DNA of 44,722 bases from Desulfovibrionaceae bacterium (GCA_017454105.1 JAFTDR010000120.1:1-44722), one strand, 5' to 3'; positions 19,096-28,546 are shown, counted from the stretch's first letter. Notes: a model not told the origin generated them from the letters alone. Numbers and translations are program-made.

Positions 19096-19430
19096 CAGGG
19101 AGAGCGCGTTCCTGAACCACCTCACGGTGAGCGAGAGCAAACTGTGCAGCCACGCTTTGAGGAAGGCCCTGCCTTCGCTCCTCTTGCAGAGCCCAGCGCT
19201 CGGCAGAGTGACGATCGTTTGGATCATGCCCAGGCGTCCCAGACCCAGCACAATGAGACGCCTCAAAGCGATGCCTTCCAGACTTCTTGGGGTACATTCC
19301 AAGAGCCTCAGATACACGGAACGGCACAGGCTCCCGAGGTAAACGCGCAAACCCCACCCTACCAGGGAGAGCGCGTTCTTGAACCACCTCACGGTGAGCG
19401 AGAGCAGACTGTGCAGCAACGCTTTCAAGA
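18622..19430 (+). repeat. in-frame tandem repeats of 294/291 bp in the fusion-protein tail
   Basis: Copies start at 18622, 18916 and 19207. The first two unit lengths are 98 and 97 codons, so the reading frame is kept. Each unit encodes segments such as HAQTSQTEEQIQAQ, TSWGTFQEPQIHG and HGEREQTVQPRFEEGPAF. Copy 3 is shorter because EEQIQA is missing. The near identity of copies 1 and 2 points to recent duplication. The stop codon at 19093-19095 lies in copy 2. Confidence 0.92.
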
Positions 19431-20112
19431 AGTGCCACGCGATGCGGGGCAAAAGGAAGGCAGAGACCACGCGCAAACACCCCATGCTATCGAACAACCT
19501 GCGGCGGATCCGTCATGTACTACGACCCCGCAAAGTGGCGCTTTGCCGTTCCGGCCTTCCAGAGAGGAGGCCAGCGAGCCTGTTTCCCAGACTTCGGTTT
19601 TTGTTGAGCCGCACGTGATGCAGGAAAATCCGCTGAGCCCCTCGCCTGTCACACATCAACCAACCTTGGGTCACCCCGAACAAAGCGTTTCTGACGCCAG
19701 GGAAAGTGACGTTTACGGGGGTATGCCCGCACCAGGCACTGTACCGAGCCATACGGGAAGCGTCACCAATGCTTCTCCAGAACACACGCTCTCTACGCAA
19801 ACGCTTGGAATCGAGCAGCCAGTGACGAGCCAGACACAGCAAAGCGACACTCTCCCATCCAGTCCTACCAAGGTGGAATCCGCCAAGCCTGCTGCACAGC
19901 CTGCGGTTTCTGAAAGAGGTCAGACTGACGCTTTGACCGATGACAGCGCGTTGCCGCAGAAAGGAGTGCCTGAAGAATCGAGCGTGACAGGCAATACAAT
20001 GGAGCTAGGAGAATCAGAATCACCAGGTCTCACTGTTGAGTTTAGGCAAGCACGAAAAATCCTGCCCCTTCATCTTGGCCGAAAAAAGAAAAACCATCAG
20101 GAGAAGGAGTAA
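19096..20112 (+). pseudogene. 3' remnant of the Cas6-Cas1 fusion gene after the nonsense codon
   Basis: This frame is the same as that of 15376-19095 and stays open for about 338 codons to TAA at 20110-20112. It starts inside repeat copy 2, encodes copy 3, then a Ser/Thr/Pro/Gln-rich tail ending in basic residues (HLGRKKKNHQEKE). A perfect terminator hairpin lies 62 bases after this stop and none follows the 19095 stop, so the original protein very probably ended here, at about 1578 residues. An ATG at 19144 could restart translation, but no ribosome binding site supports it. Readthrough of the TAA is possible; a recent disabling mutation or a sequencing error is simpler. Confidence 0.75.
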
Positions 20113-20173
20113 GACCACCTACAACGTCTTTTCCGAGCCAAGATGCGCATTCCTGTGCCATTCTGCCCCTATC

Positions 20174-20203
20174 AGAAAGGGGGAGCATACACTCCCCCTT
20201 TCT
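20174..20203. terminator. hairpin terminator of the Cas6-Cas1 gene
   Basis: AGAAAGGGGGAG, a 6-base loop and CTCCCCCTTTCT form a perfect 12-bp stem. The outer bases ATCAG/CTGAT can extend it. There is no long T-run after it (CGTTCTGAT), so it may work by a mixed mechanism. Confidence 0.65.
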
Positions 20204-20355
20204 CGTTCTGATGACTCTCGGCGAATTCGGACTGCTTCAAGTTTTTTTGAGATTAGCTCAAATTGTCGACATTTCGTTGAGCTACAGAGCTGATTTTCCC
20301 CCCATGGAGAACAATTTTGGCTCAAAGAGATCTGTTTAGCCACAAAGGCTTATTC

Positions 20356-20438
20356 TATACTGCGGTCAGAAAAAAAGTTGCCACTTAGAGCTGACTCCCG
20401 CTCGCAAAAATGTCAGTTTGTTTCTGGCTGGAGTATAC
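20356..20438 (+). repeat. B-type GTATACT inverted-repeat element, compact copy
   Basis: Starts TATACTGCGGTCAGAAA and ends TTTCTGGCTGGAGTATAC. The terminal inverted repeats match at most positions over 18 bases. The length is 83 bp. Confidence 0.65.
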
Positions 20439-20721
20439 GTGGAGGATGAGAAAGAATGCAGCTCTTCTCCGTGCAGCGAACTTGCTATCACTGCCTGCAT
20501 GTCTTTCTTGAAAGTTTTTTTCGTGACTGTTTTGATGCCAGATTTCGAGTCACGATACTTGCAGATAGTCAAAACTTTTAGTACTAAATACAATACGGTG
20601 TGCGTCTTAGGACGCACCGCATGCCGGCCTTTGGCTAACGTAAAGACAAGGCCCCCAAGTCCCTGGCAAACACTTATTGCGCTCTCCCCACACCCACCCT
20701 GGACTCACCAGGAAGACCACC

Positions 20722-20791
20722 GTATACTCGATGGCACAATGATTCTTCCCGTACCGATTTGGCTGCGAAGAATCACTCTGCGGTTGAGTAC
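20722..20791. repeat. A-type palindromic element, complete copy
   Basis: A 70-bp element. Left end GTATACTCGATGGCACAATG followed by ATTCTTCC; right end GAAGAATCACTCTG followed by CGGTTGAGTAC. Its ends are the two forms found singly in many other places in the window. Confidence 0.65.
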
Positions 20792-21034
20792 ACATGCTTC
20801 GGCAAATGAGCCGAGAGTTTGAAAGCTTGGGAATCCGCACACAGAGAATAATGACCGTTTTTCTTCTAGATACACCCCGATTTGCTAGGGACAAAGGCAG
20901 CATTTTTTGCCGATGTGCCAAAGAAAAAAAGGATATTTCGTGGTCGTGCGCGCAAGAGAGCGTATGTATACTGCGCGCAGTCGACTTTAGGAGTGAGCGG
21001 CAAGGCTCACGGAAAGCTTGACAGGAGAAAAAAA

Positions 21035-21865
21035 ATGGATCTCAACAGACGCAACCTTTTGTGTGGTCTTGGTGGTTTGGCCGTTGGCGGCATGCTTGCT
21101 GCGCGTCCAGAAAGCTGTCAGGCAGAGGATACGCTTCCTTTTTCCCGCTTTCAGCAGATGGGTGGCGATTTCAGTTGGAAACCGCATAAGCTTGAGCCCG
21201 CTGAAAGTGCCCGAATTGCCTACGAGGCATACTGGCACAAGGGCTATGCCTGCGGTTTCGGGACATTCTACGGTATCATCGGCGTTATGGCTGAAAAATA
21301 TGGGGCCCCCTACTCCCAATTCCCCTTCTCAATGCTGGAATTCCTGAAAGGTGGCATTGCAAACTGGGGAACTATTTGCGGCGCTCTTGGAGCGGCTGCT
21401 GCGGCCTTCTCCCTTTTTTATGGCCGTAAAGAGCAAAACGTCATGGTGACGGAACTGTACCGCTGGTACCAGAGTACAAAGTTACCGGTGTACAATCCTG
21501 GCACTATGGCAAAAGGCGTAAAAGGTAACATCCCAAGCAATGTCTCAGAATCAGTCCTCTGCCACATCTCTGTTTCCAAATGGTGCTATGCCAACAAAGT
21601 TGAAGCGACGAGCAAAAAGCGCTCTGAACGATGTGGTCGCCTAACTGCCGATGTCTGTAGGAAAGCTGTCGAAATTCTGAACGCAAAAATCGACGCCGGC
21701 AAAACGTTCAAGGGAGCTATGCCGAAACCCGAATCCGTTGCCTACTGCGGCGATTGCCACCAGAAGAAGGGTGAGGCTGTTAACTGGGGCAAAGGCGTCC
21801 TAAACTGCACACCCTGCCACGATGGACGAGGCGCTCTCTCTGACAAATTCCTCAATCATCCCTAA
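21035..21865 (+). CDS. split-Soret-type dihaem cytochrome c, Tat-exported
   Basis: A 276-residue periplasmic cytochrome of the C_GCAxxG_C_C / split-Soret cytochrome c family known from Desulfovibrio. The start at 21035 follows AGGAG with about 7 bases of spacing. The N-terminus is a twin-arginine signal (RRNLL at 5-9, then a hydrophobic stretch, cleavage near ESCQAED). The C_GCAxxG-type domain spans about 55-210, with Cys73, Cys115 (CGALGA), Cys176, Cys184, Cys200 and Cys208. Two haem-binding motifs are present, CGDCH (238-242) and CTPCH (258-262), matching the two haems per monomer of the known protein. The physiological redox partner is unknown and no electron-transfer gene lies beside it. 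Repeat-rich DNA flanks it on both sides, so it is probably a single-gene unit. The family call is strong. Confidence 0.9.
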   Translation: MDLNRRNLLCGLGGLAVGGMLAARPESCQAEDTLPFSRFQQMGGDFSWKPHKLEPAESARIAYEAYWHKGYACGFGTFYGIIGVMAEKYGAPYSQFPFSMLEFLKGGIANWGTICGALGAAAAAFSLFYGRKEQNVMVTELYRWYQSTKLPVYNPGTMAKGVKGNIPSNVSESVLCHISVSKWCYANKVEATSKKRSERCGRLTADVCRKAVEILNAKIDAGKTFKGAMPKPESVAYCGDCHQKKGEAVNWGKGVLNCTPCHDGRGALSDKFLNHP

Positions 21866-22480
21866 TATGCCGCCACAGGGCCTAGTTTTTGCCTTGGCAG
21901 AATAGCCAACGCGCTCTGCCATACTTCGCAAAGACAAAAAAATCCAGGCCCGCCAGCTTGTGCTTGCCTACGTGATGTATACTGCGGTCAGGAAAAAAGC
22001 TGCCTCTTGGACTCGGGTAGCGCCTGATCCCTCATCGAGCCAACAAATCAGCACTATGTGCGCTACCCTTAGACCATAAACAAGGCCACATCCGGTTTTC
22101 TCAGGGCTCAAATTCTCGCTTTGAACGCCAGAGGCAATCTGGCGGCAAGTCTTAAGCGGGCGCTTTGTGAGATGCGGAGCAATTCAGCAAAAAATCCAAC
22201 GCTTTACTTGAATACAAGATTTTGCTCCGCCCCGCACATTTTTCCGTGTAGGAGAACAAAGAGCGTGCGTCGGGCCAACATACTGCGCGACTCTTGTTTT
22301 TTTCTGTTTTTGCACGCGCTTTGGGATGCGAAAACAGAGGAAAAGCTCTCAGACAATATGCTTCTCTAGAAAAAAGCAAGAATTTTTTATTCTACTTTTC
22401 TCATAAGAATAAAAAAATAATCTTAAAAATACAGATAAATTTTATAGATACTCAGACACATAACTCTTCTTTCATTTAAA

Positions 22481-22505
22481 GGGGCCAAAGAACAACTTTG
22501 GCTCC
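22481..22505 (+). terminator. hairpin, possible terminator or leader structure
   Basis: GGGGCCAAAG, loop AACAA, CTTTGGCTCC gives a 10-bp stem with one G-T pair, followed by TTCATTTTG. No gene ends just upstream, so it may be a relic or a leader element of the gene at 22750. Confidence 0.4.
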
Positions 22506-22633
22506 TTCATTTTGCCTATTGGCAAAATTTTTTGCCGGTACTCCCCTTCCCTCATTCGCGAAGAGCAAAACTTCGATCCTCGTGATGATGGCCAGAAAAG
22601 AGGATCAAGACAACAGAAATCTCTATGCAACTA

Positions 22634-22660
22634 TTGACGCTTCCCAATGCTTGCTATACT
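22634..22660 (+). promoter_or_regulatory. weak candidate promoter for the acidic helical protein
   Basis: TTGACG (22634-22639) and TATACT (22655-22660) are good boxes, but the spacer is only 15 bases. They lie 90 bases before the start at 22750. Confidence 0.3.
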
Positions 22661-22749
22661 CTTCGAACTCATTAAGAGCTTCGCAGCAAGCTTGCAGCCA
22701 TCACGATAGTCACTCTCACACAAACCCAATGCTGCAGGGAGATTCTCCA

Positions 22750-23451
22750 ATGAACCCAAGTGTAGATAAGCAGAAAAAAGAATTTGAAGCCTACCTTAAA
22801 AGACTTGACAAAAAAGAACTCTACGAACTGATTTATACATTCGCAAAAGATCATAGTGATATAGAAAATTATATCCTGGCAAACATCCTCATAGGCAAAA
22901 AAGACATTGACGGGGCATTTAGTGTAGCAAGGGATCTCAACTCAGACATCTGGAACAATGTTGCAAGTGACACCAAAGTCTTTGTACCGGACTTTACGCT
23001 TCTGACAAATGTTGTGAAAGAATTGCTTGATGCGGGATATGCGGATCAAATTCTCGATTTAGGCAATGAGATCATCGACAATTGCCGCGTAGAGCTTGAG
23101 ACTGAATATGAAGATATCGTGATCGACGAGGACGCAACCATCACCGCCATCACCCCTCTTCTTGAAGTCATCAAGGACGCCGTCCTTGATTCCTCCCTCT
23201 CAGACGATGAGCGTCTCCTCTGGCTTTTCGACGCAACACTCCTCTATGGCACTGAAGATATCTGCCAGCCCTTTGTCGACTACATCTCTGATGACACGAG
23301 CAAGGACGACTGGGATCCAGTCGTTGACATACTCCTTGAGCGCATGGAGGAAGAGGATTTCGAAGAAAAATATGCCCCAAACATTCTCGAATGGTGCAAG
23401 CACGCCTTCTCTTGCGCCGGTAGGATAGATGAGTTCCCCTATGACCTCTAA
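22750..23451 (+). CDS. acidic helical-repeat protein, unknown function
   Basis: A 233-residue protein with a start at 22750 behind GGGAG; upstream in-frame ATGs lack a binding site. It is rich in Asp, Glu and Leu and predicted all-helical. The beginning (LKRLDKKELYELIYTFAKD, about 13-31) and the middle (LLDAGYADQILDLGNEIID) resemble the helical domain that accompanies SWIM zinc-finger proteins (DUF6880-like). That comparison is from memory and tentative. There is no zinc-binding CxC/CxH motif, signal peptide or membrane segment. A strong terminator follows the stop, so it is a single-gene unit. Its job is unknown. Confidence 0.7.
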   Translation: MNPSVDKQKKEFEAYLKRLDKKELYELIYTFAKDHSDIENYILANILIGKKDIDGAFSVARDLNSDIWNNVASDTKVFVPDFTLLTNVVKELLDAGYADQILDLGNEIIDNCRVELETEYEDIVIDEDATITAITPLLEVIKDAVLDSSLSDDERLLWLFDATLLYGTEDICQPFVDYISDDTSKDDWDPVVDILLERMEEEDFEEKYAPNILEWCKHAFSCAGRIDEFPYDL

Positions 23452-23532
23452 GACAAGCTTTCCGGAGTGGGACCGCATATGGTCCCGCCGGACGGCACTG
23501 GATCCTTTCAGTCCGCATACTAATCGAAAAAA

Positions 23533-23565
23533 GTGGAAGAGAACGACGCTCTTCCACTTTTTTTT
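23533..23565 (+). terminator. rho-independent terminator of the acidic helical protein gene
   Basis: GTGGAAGAG, a 7-base loop, CTCTTCCAC, then eight T. A preceding A-run extends the stem. It lies about 80 bases after the stop at 23451. Confidence 0.85.
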
Positions 23566-23645
23566 GTGCGCGCACCCTGCCAATCCCCTGTCATCTAGCC
23601 TTGAACTATGCTGTACGACGGAGGAGTTCTCCTCGTTTCGTCCTC

Positions 23646-23760
23646 GTATACGCGACCCATAATGATTTTCCCTGTCTGCCAAAGGAAAGGGGCCTCAATT
23701 TGCCGGCCCCCACAGGATTCACTTCGTGTCGAGGGAAGAATCATTGTGACGCCGAGTATA
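23646..23760. repeat. A-type element, long copy
   Basis: The left end GTATACGCGACCCATAATG pairs imperfectly with the right end CATTGTGACGCCGAGTATA across about 115 bp. The inner parts carry GATTTTCCC and GGGAAGAATC. The inner part TTCGTGTCGAGGGAAG is shared with copies at 2147, 4381, 5467 and 30538. Confidence 0.6.
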
Positions 23761-24025
23761 ACGGCGGAACCTCGCAGTTTCTCCGAGGTTGAGATGAAAG
23801 ATGTCTCCAGCCACAAGTCTCCCTCAACCATCTTTTTATACACGGACTTAAGAGAAGCCAGTTAGCCCCCGTCAAACTCTCTCAAAAAGGACAATGCCTT
23901 GCTGCGGCCAGAAAGAAATGACCTTAAGCAACCAAAAGCCGCTTCGATTGCACAAGCCTCTGTACTGTACTAACGTGAAAAGCGCACAAGACGCACGCTT
24001 CACACAAGGCAATGACAGTTTTGCG

Positions 24026-24119
24026 GGCAGAAATACAGTTGCAAACAGTCTGGTTATGCAGTCCTTGTTCCCTAAACCTCATACATCTGGAAAAGTCATT
24101 TTTTTCTGACTTGAGTATA
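24026..24119 (+). repeat. C-type dispersed repeat
   Basis: Runs from GCGGGCAGAAATACAGTTGC to TTTTTTTCTGACTTGAGTATAC. The middle contains AGTCCTTGTTCC. Homologous copies lie at about 4155-4267 and, inverted, at about 35655-35735 (GTTCCTGGAACAAGGGAC). It shares the GTATACT end with the A and B families. Confidence 0.55.
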
Positions 24120-24279
24120 CAATAGAGAGTACCTAGACGCATGAGAGAATACGGAGAAAGTCTCGACCGTGTACACCCAACTTGCTTTTTTCGCGCCGAG
24201 TAAGCGTGAGAGATCCTTGAGGCTGATTGCAGAGAAAGAGCAGCTGCCTGCCAGATCCGAGTGCCTTAAACCTGGACAA

Positions 24280-25902
24280 TCACTTCCGAAGAATACGCCG
24301 CGTTTCTTTCAGAGTGGCTGGCTTGTGCTTTTTAAAGTAGTTCGTAATGACCTCGGCATCCGTGAGTTCTTTGCACGGCACAACACGGCCCTTCTTCAGC
24401 ATGGCAAAAGAATCTCCGCCTTCCGCTAAATAGGAAGTCAAGGCAACGCGGTACACTTTCTTTGGCCGCAAAGGAGACGTTTTGCCCTGGGCATCAACGT
24501 ACACAACTGAGCGCAGACGCTGGCCGACAGGCTTTTCACTGTCAATCTCGTAGCGCAGTCCAGAGGGCTGCAGAATTCTCGGGCCGCATGCCCGCTCTTC
24601 GGCGAGACCGTGTTCAAGTGCCTCGCTAAGCTGGGCGCCTGTATAGTCACGAAGCACTATTTTGTCCTCAAAAGGAAAACACGTCAGTATATCGCCCGCT
24701 GTGATTGTTCCAGGTCTGAGTGCTGCGCGAACGGCACCGCCGTTTATAAGCCCAATCTTCGCACCGTACTTTCTGCCGAACTCAAGCATGGCATCGGCCA
24801 TAAACATGCCCGAGACACACTGTCCCTCCCGGCACGCGTCAAGACCGTCCGGCCCCATATCAATCGTGTGTCTGCCGATCTCCTGATCCAAAAGGGCGCG
24901 CACGCTTCTCGCATACTCGGCAACACGCGCCGAAACCTTCGGATCCCGGGGGGCACTTGGCAGAAGCTCCCTGGCCTGCCCGCTCCAAGCCGTCAAAACA
25001 CCGCGCTCGTCAAAATTGCAGGCGAGTTCACCGATATACTGGGTGGCTTTACTTGCTGTGACAACAAGCACTGGCTGACCGGAAGGCGAATGCTCAACAA
25101 TTGGATACGGTCCTTCTTTTGAGCCTGGGCCAAGATACGAATGGGTATGCCCGCCAACAATGACATCAACCCCGTCAACCGCGCGGGCAAGCTCTCTGTC
25201 TGCGGGAAGGCCTATATGGGTGACGAGTACAATGCGATGTACCCCCTTCGCCTCAAGTTCCCGCACAGCGCGCCGCACACTCAAAGCTCTGTCCGCAAAT
25301 TGTGTGTCTCGGCAGGCATTCGAAACAGTTACCACCTCATCATTGGCAAGACCAATGACACCGACCTTGTGCCCGCCTATTTCCCGAATGATATAGGGCG
25401 GTGGAACAGATGAAACAAGGGGACAGGAACCCCGGGGGGTCATATTGGCGGCGATTACAGTCTTTGTGTCGCGCAGCGCGCCAATATACTTAGCAAGCTC
25501 CGCACAGCCCCCATCCCATTCATGATTCCCGAGAGTTGCCGCATCATACGATATGAGCGCTGAGCAATCGGCGATCGCAGGCCAACCATGTTGTCTATAA
25601 AAGAGCGTTCCCTGGAAACGGTCGCCAGCATCAACGGCTAAAACATTCTTCCCATCATCTCTTGCTTTCTGTATTGCATAAGCAATCCGCGCGTAGCCGC
25701 CAAAACACTGCGCATCGTCTGTGCAGGGAAAACCCGAGGCATCACGACCGGCCATGTACGAATGTGTGTCATTCGTGTGCAGGATAAAAAGATCGGCTTT
25801 TTCCCCCTCTATTCCAACATCCCTTCCTTTCCGCGCGCACCCAGCACTTAGGATCGAAAGCACAAGAAAAACCAAGAGAAATATCCGATCCGTTCTGTTC
25901 AC
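24280..25902 (-). CDS. 5'-nucleotidase / 2',3'-cyclic phosphodiesterase family lipoprotein
   Basis: A 540-residue metallophosphatase of the UshA/CpdB-like 5'-nucleotidase family, expected to dephosphorylate nucleotides outside the cytoplasm. The GTG start at 25902 follows GGAGG by four bases. The N-terminus is a lipoprotein signal with lipobox LSAGC (Cys22). The two-metal phosphatase domain carries LHTNDTH (41-47), DAGD (91-94), GNHEWD (125-130), a His at VTHIG and GHTHS (251-255). The C-terminal substrate domain is visible by GDILTCFPFEDKIVLRDYTG. All hallmark residues are present, so it is likely active. There is no operon partner; both flanks are repeat-rich. The exact substrate (AMP, UDP-sugar or cyclic nucleotide) cannot be read from sequence. 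Confidence 0.92.
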   Translation of the reverse strand: MNRTDRIFLLVFLVLSILSAGCARKGRDVGIEGEKADLFILHTNDTHSYMAGRDASGFPCTDDAQCFGGYARIAYAIQKARDDGKNVLAVDAGDRFQGTLFYRQHGWPAIADCSALISYDAATLGNHEWDGGCAELAKYIGALRDTKTVIAANMTPRGSCPLVSSVPPPYIIREIGGHKVGVIGLANDEVVTVSNACRDTQFADRALSVRRAVRELEAKGVHRIVLVTHIGLPADRELARAVDGVDVIVGGHTHSYLGPGSKEGPYPIVEHSPSGQPVLVVTASKATQYIGELACNFDERGVLTAWSGQARELLPSAPRDPKVSARVAEYARSVRALLDQEIGRHTIDMGPDGLDACREGQCVSGMFMADAMLEFGRKYGAKIGLINGGAVRAALRPGTITAGDILTCFPFEDKIVLRDYTGAQLSEALEHGLAEERACGPRILQPSGLRYEIDSEKPVGQRLRSVVYVDAQGKTSPLRPKKVYRVALTSYLAEGGDSFAMLKKGRVVPCKELTDAEVITNYFKKHKPATLKETRRILRK

Positions 25903-26538
25903 AATACCTCCACAATTTCTTTTTCAAAATAAAAAAATTCCTGGCAAAACGTCTGCTAAAGTCGTGTAATTACGTCCTACATTGTATCGTTATTTCTCAG
26001 GGTCATATTGACAACGCCATCCATGAATATCCTACCGTCTCGAAAACCTATTTCGCGTAGAATAGGTGTCTGAGTCTAATCAATGTGTAGTCTTGTTCTA
26101 AGCAAGTATTGTAACAACGCTCAAAAGGCTTACGTACTACAATTTTCACCCAAATGGCTGCTATCTCGGGGAAGCACGCACTTGCCAAAAACACAAAACA
26201 TGCAGCATAATGCGATGTGCCGTGTGTTTGCCTGGTTTCTCTGACGTAACTTCAGTGCCAGGCCAATGCATGAGCAAGACCCCACAGGTCGGCTTTGAGT
26301 GAATCAAGAGTGACTTCACAAATTGTGCCGTATCCTTCGCCAATGACTCTATTGATTTGCGCTATACTGCGGTCAGAAAAAAAGTTGCCACTTGGAGTTG
26401 AAAATACCAGATTCAGTGCTGATTTACGCTTGCAAAAATGTCAGTTTGTTTCTCGCTGTAACGCTGAATTTGCTCTTCCACATCCAGGCTGACAAACTGT
26501 CATCCCCAACAATCAATTCTGTGTGTACCATTTCAGGA
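25903..26538. other. intergenic, no gene; one B-type element
   Basis: A B-type element lies at 26362-26459. The rest shows no supported gene or clear hairpin. The 5'-nucleotidase promoter should lie in 25903-26000, but I cannot place its boxes. Confidence 0.45.
26362..26459 (+). repeat. B-type GTATACT element, decayed right end
   Basis: Left end CTATACTGCGGTCAGAAA is intact. The right end reads TTTCTCGCTGTAACGC, where better copies have TTTCTGGCTGGAGTATAC. The interior (GTTGAAAATACCAGA) matches the copy at about 32241-32335. Confidence 0.6.
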
Positions 26539-27716
26539 CTATATGTCATCTCTTGCGATCTTCTCAAAGCGAAATACAGACATATTGAGTGCTCTTGCCG
26601 CATCCAGTAGCGTAATCAAACCCTCATCAACAGCTCTTGATATTGTACTCAACGTCTTTCTACCAAGATTGTAGCGTGCGCTATTGGCGTTCGGACCGCC
26701 TCTGATATGCCTTTTCTTATTACTCTCCCATCTCGCTTGATATAAGGCAATAAGCCGTTGGTAATCCTCCTCCTTGATACGTCTCAAATCAAACAATCGG
26801 CGGGTAATGACCTCAGAACTAACGCCAAAAATCCGCGCAAGACGCGCAATCGAAATCTCAAGGTCTTCTCGTTGATGCTCATTCCAAGAAGAGCGGAGAG
26901 TCTCGTCAGGCACAAGAAACTCAGCTGCTACGCTATTGCAAAATTGTTCTATAGGTTGGTGCAAAGATCTAGATTCAAAGACATTCTGATTTGAGATGCC
27001 GCTGGAACCCAGGAAAATGTGTGCCAGTTCATGTACGAGAGTACATAGCATGGCGGCTTGTGTATCATAGCTATTTATAACAACGAGTGGTGCTATCGGA
27101 TGAGCTATGGCGATACCACGGAATTCTTCAGGAGCTACCTGGGTCTTATAATTGCCAAGGTCACCCATGAGAATACTGTATACGCCCGCTCTCTGAGCCT
27201 TATCGCGTACGCTACGAAATGTCCTGTCAACAGGCATAATGCGCAATGCTTGTCGAATGGCGTCAACAGCGGTACACACGCCATCGCTCATAGTGCAGGA
27301 ACCGACAAAGGACAGGGACTCCGCTTGCTCATCTTTGGCTATTGCACACAGTTCACGATGAGTTGGTAAATGCGTCGTTTGAGCGCCGAAAATTCAGGAC
27401 TCTCGCGTCGTGCAGAAGAAAACGTTCGGTAGTCCATTAAAGAAGATGCTTGTATCGGTGGCTGAGCCAGAAAAAAAGTCACAAGCGGTCTCCGATACGC
27501 ATTAGCGAGGGACTTCAATTGGGATAAGGATGGAGCAGATCTTCCTTCCTCCCAAGATAACAAACGTTCTTCAGCTGTGACTGGTTCTTCGTTCTTGAGC
27601 TTTTGTGGATTGCCAATTTTCGCTTTAAGGACAGCATCTTGCACACTCAAACCTGCTGTGCATCGCGCCCATCGCAACAAAGCTGGATTGGCAGAAAAGA
27701 CCTGCTGCTCAATAAG
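26539..27716 (-). pseudogene. XRE-ImmA/IrrE metallopeptidase regulator, frameshifted
   Basis: Two reading frames make one protein. The first part (27716 to about 27355) has the XRE helix-turn-helix start NPALLRWARCTAGLSVQDA, then LSWEEGRSAPSLSQLKSLA and YRRPLVTFFLAQPP, typical of the HTH-plus-ImmA family. It then runs into TAG at 27339-27341. The second part, in another frame, continues with ELCAIAKDEQAESLSFVGS and the peptidase domain with the zinc motif HELAH, a downstream ERFCN-like QFCNSVAAEFLVP, and an end at 26539. A single-base indel near 27350-27360 explains the break. The 5' end also lacks a normal start: the family N-terminus is in frame behind an ATT codon, and the first TTG would drop conserved residues. 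Such proteins regulate stress or mobile elements by cleaving a repressor; here it is probably dead. Confidence 0.8.
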
Positions 27717-27743
27717 AAATCCTATCCAAAGAGATGCTGAAAG

Positions 27744-27800
27744 GGACTGTAAAAAGGTATCTTGACATTTTTGTTAAAACTAGTTGAGTATTTCAACAAG
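27744..27800 (+). repeat. F-type hairpin repeat
   Basis: Begins GACTGTAAAAAGGTATC and contains TGTTAAAACT paired with TTTCAACA. Related copies lie at about 9777-9835 and 31647-31704. In the 31677-31703 copy the stem is a perfect 11 bp with altered bases on both sides. Confidence 0.5.
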
Positions 27801-28226
27801 AGTATTGATACTCTCTGTATCCCTCGTCAAAAGCCCGTTGATTCTAAAAGGCAGATACGCGCGCTCTGTGAGTATTCTGAGGCAAATGCTCACAAGCGCC
27901 GGGCAAAAGCATTATATACTCGGCCGTCACAAGGATTCTACCCGTGGCAATGAATTGAGCTTTTCCTTTGCCTTGCATGAGAAAACCATTATTCAAAAAG
28001 ATCTCCACTTTCAAATTTTTTGATCTTTAATTTTGGTACACTTCTTGCAAATGCGCCACCTTCTAGACAACTATTTGATTTTTTCAGTTTTTTCAACCTT
28101 TTCTTGCACCTCTTTGGAGCTATACTTGTGACGGAAAAGATCTTCCGCTTTCGTACTCATAACGGCAGAACCTCGCACTTCCTCTGAATTAAGAAAGACT
28201 TCACCTGTCTCGAGTATAACCTCGTA

Positions 28227-28374
28227 GGTATCCGCTCACGGGTGCACGGTGGAATGCGCGATTTATGCAAGCTTTTCTGGTATCTCTAATAGTAGAATGC
28301 GGACTTTGTCACCTCTGATACGATTTGAAGAACTATAAACGCCGCGTAGCACCGTTGACCCGCGAGCGGATACC
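28227..28374. mobile_element. MITE-like element with 25-bp inverted ends and 6-bp direct repeats
   Basis: A 148-bp non-coding element (G family). Left end GGTATCCGCTCACGGGTGCA then CGGTG (28227-28251). The right end (28350-28374), read on the other strand, is GGTATCCGCTCGCGGGTCAA then CGGTG, with 22 of 25 positions matching. It is flanked on both sides by CTCGTA (28221-28226 and 28375-28380), which looks like a target-site duplication. Single decayed ends occur near 4457 and 9848. No transposase is encoded, so it would have been mobilised in trans. Confidence 0.7.
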
Positions 28375-28546
28375 CTCGTAGAAGCAAGTCATGAACGGTC
28401 TCTTCTCTCATCCCGCTCTGTTGATCGTGACTGAAATGTTGACCGTTATTTACGCTTGCGCGAACTGCGCCAGCACGCTCCCACTGTGCGCAATGAACGA
28501 ATGCAAATCGGTCCAGGTTCATGCACCAGCACTTTCACAGTTCTCT

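Larger units (their letters stand above)
20113..21034. other. intergenic with a B-type and an A-type element
   Basis: Apart from the terminator at 20174-20203, this interval holds the B element at 20356-20438 and the A element at 20722-20791, annotated separately. The frame open from 20882 is only an upstream extension of the cytochrome gene. I see nothing else that is supported. Confidence 0.5.
21866..22749. other. intergenic, AT-rich toward its end
   Basis: A single B-type end (GTATACTGCGGTCAGG) lies at 21977-21993. The stretch 22370-22480 is very AT-rich. A hairpin at 22481-22505 and a possible promoter at 22634-22660 precede the next gene. Open frames in 22121-22480 have no family signature. 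Confidence 0.45.
23452..24279. other. intergenic with A- and C-type repeats
   Basis: Holds the terminator at 23533-23565, the A-type element at 23646-23760, a hairpin unit AACCTCG/CGAGGTT near 23766-23790 and a C-type repeat at 24026-24119. No gene supported. Confidence 0.5.

Noticed and set aside
18410..19497. Long minus-strand open frames (up to about 356 codons) opposite the repeat tail
   Set aside because: They are antisense shadows of the 294-bp in-frame repeats; periodic Leu/Arg-rich translation with no start signal or family match.
20882..21034. N-terminal extension of the cytochrome gene from an upstream ATG
   Set aside because: The Tat signal and ribosome binding site fit the start at 21035; the extension would bury the signal peptide.
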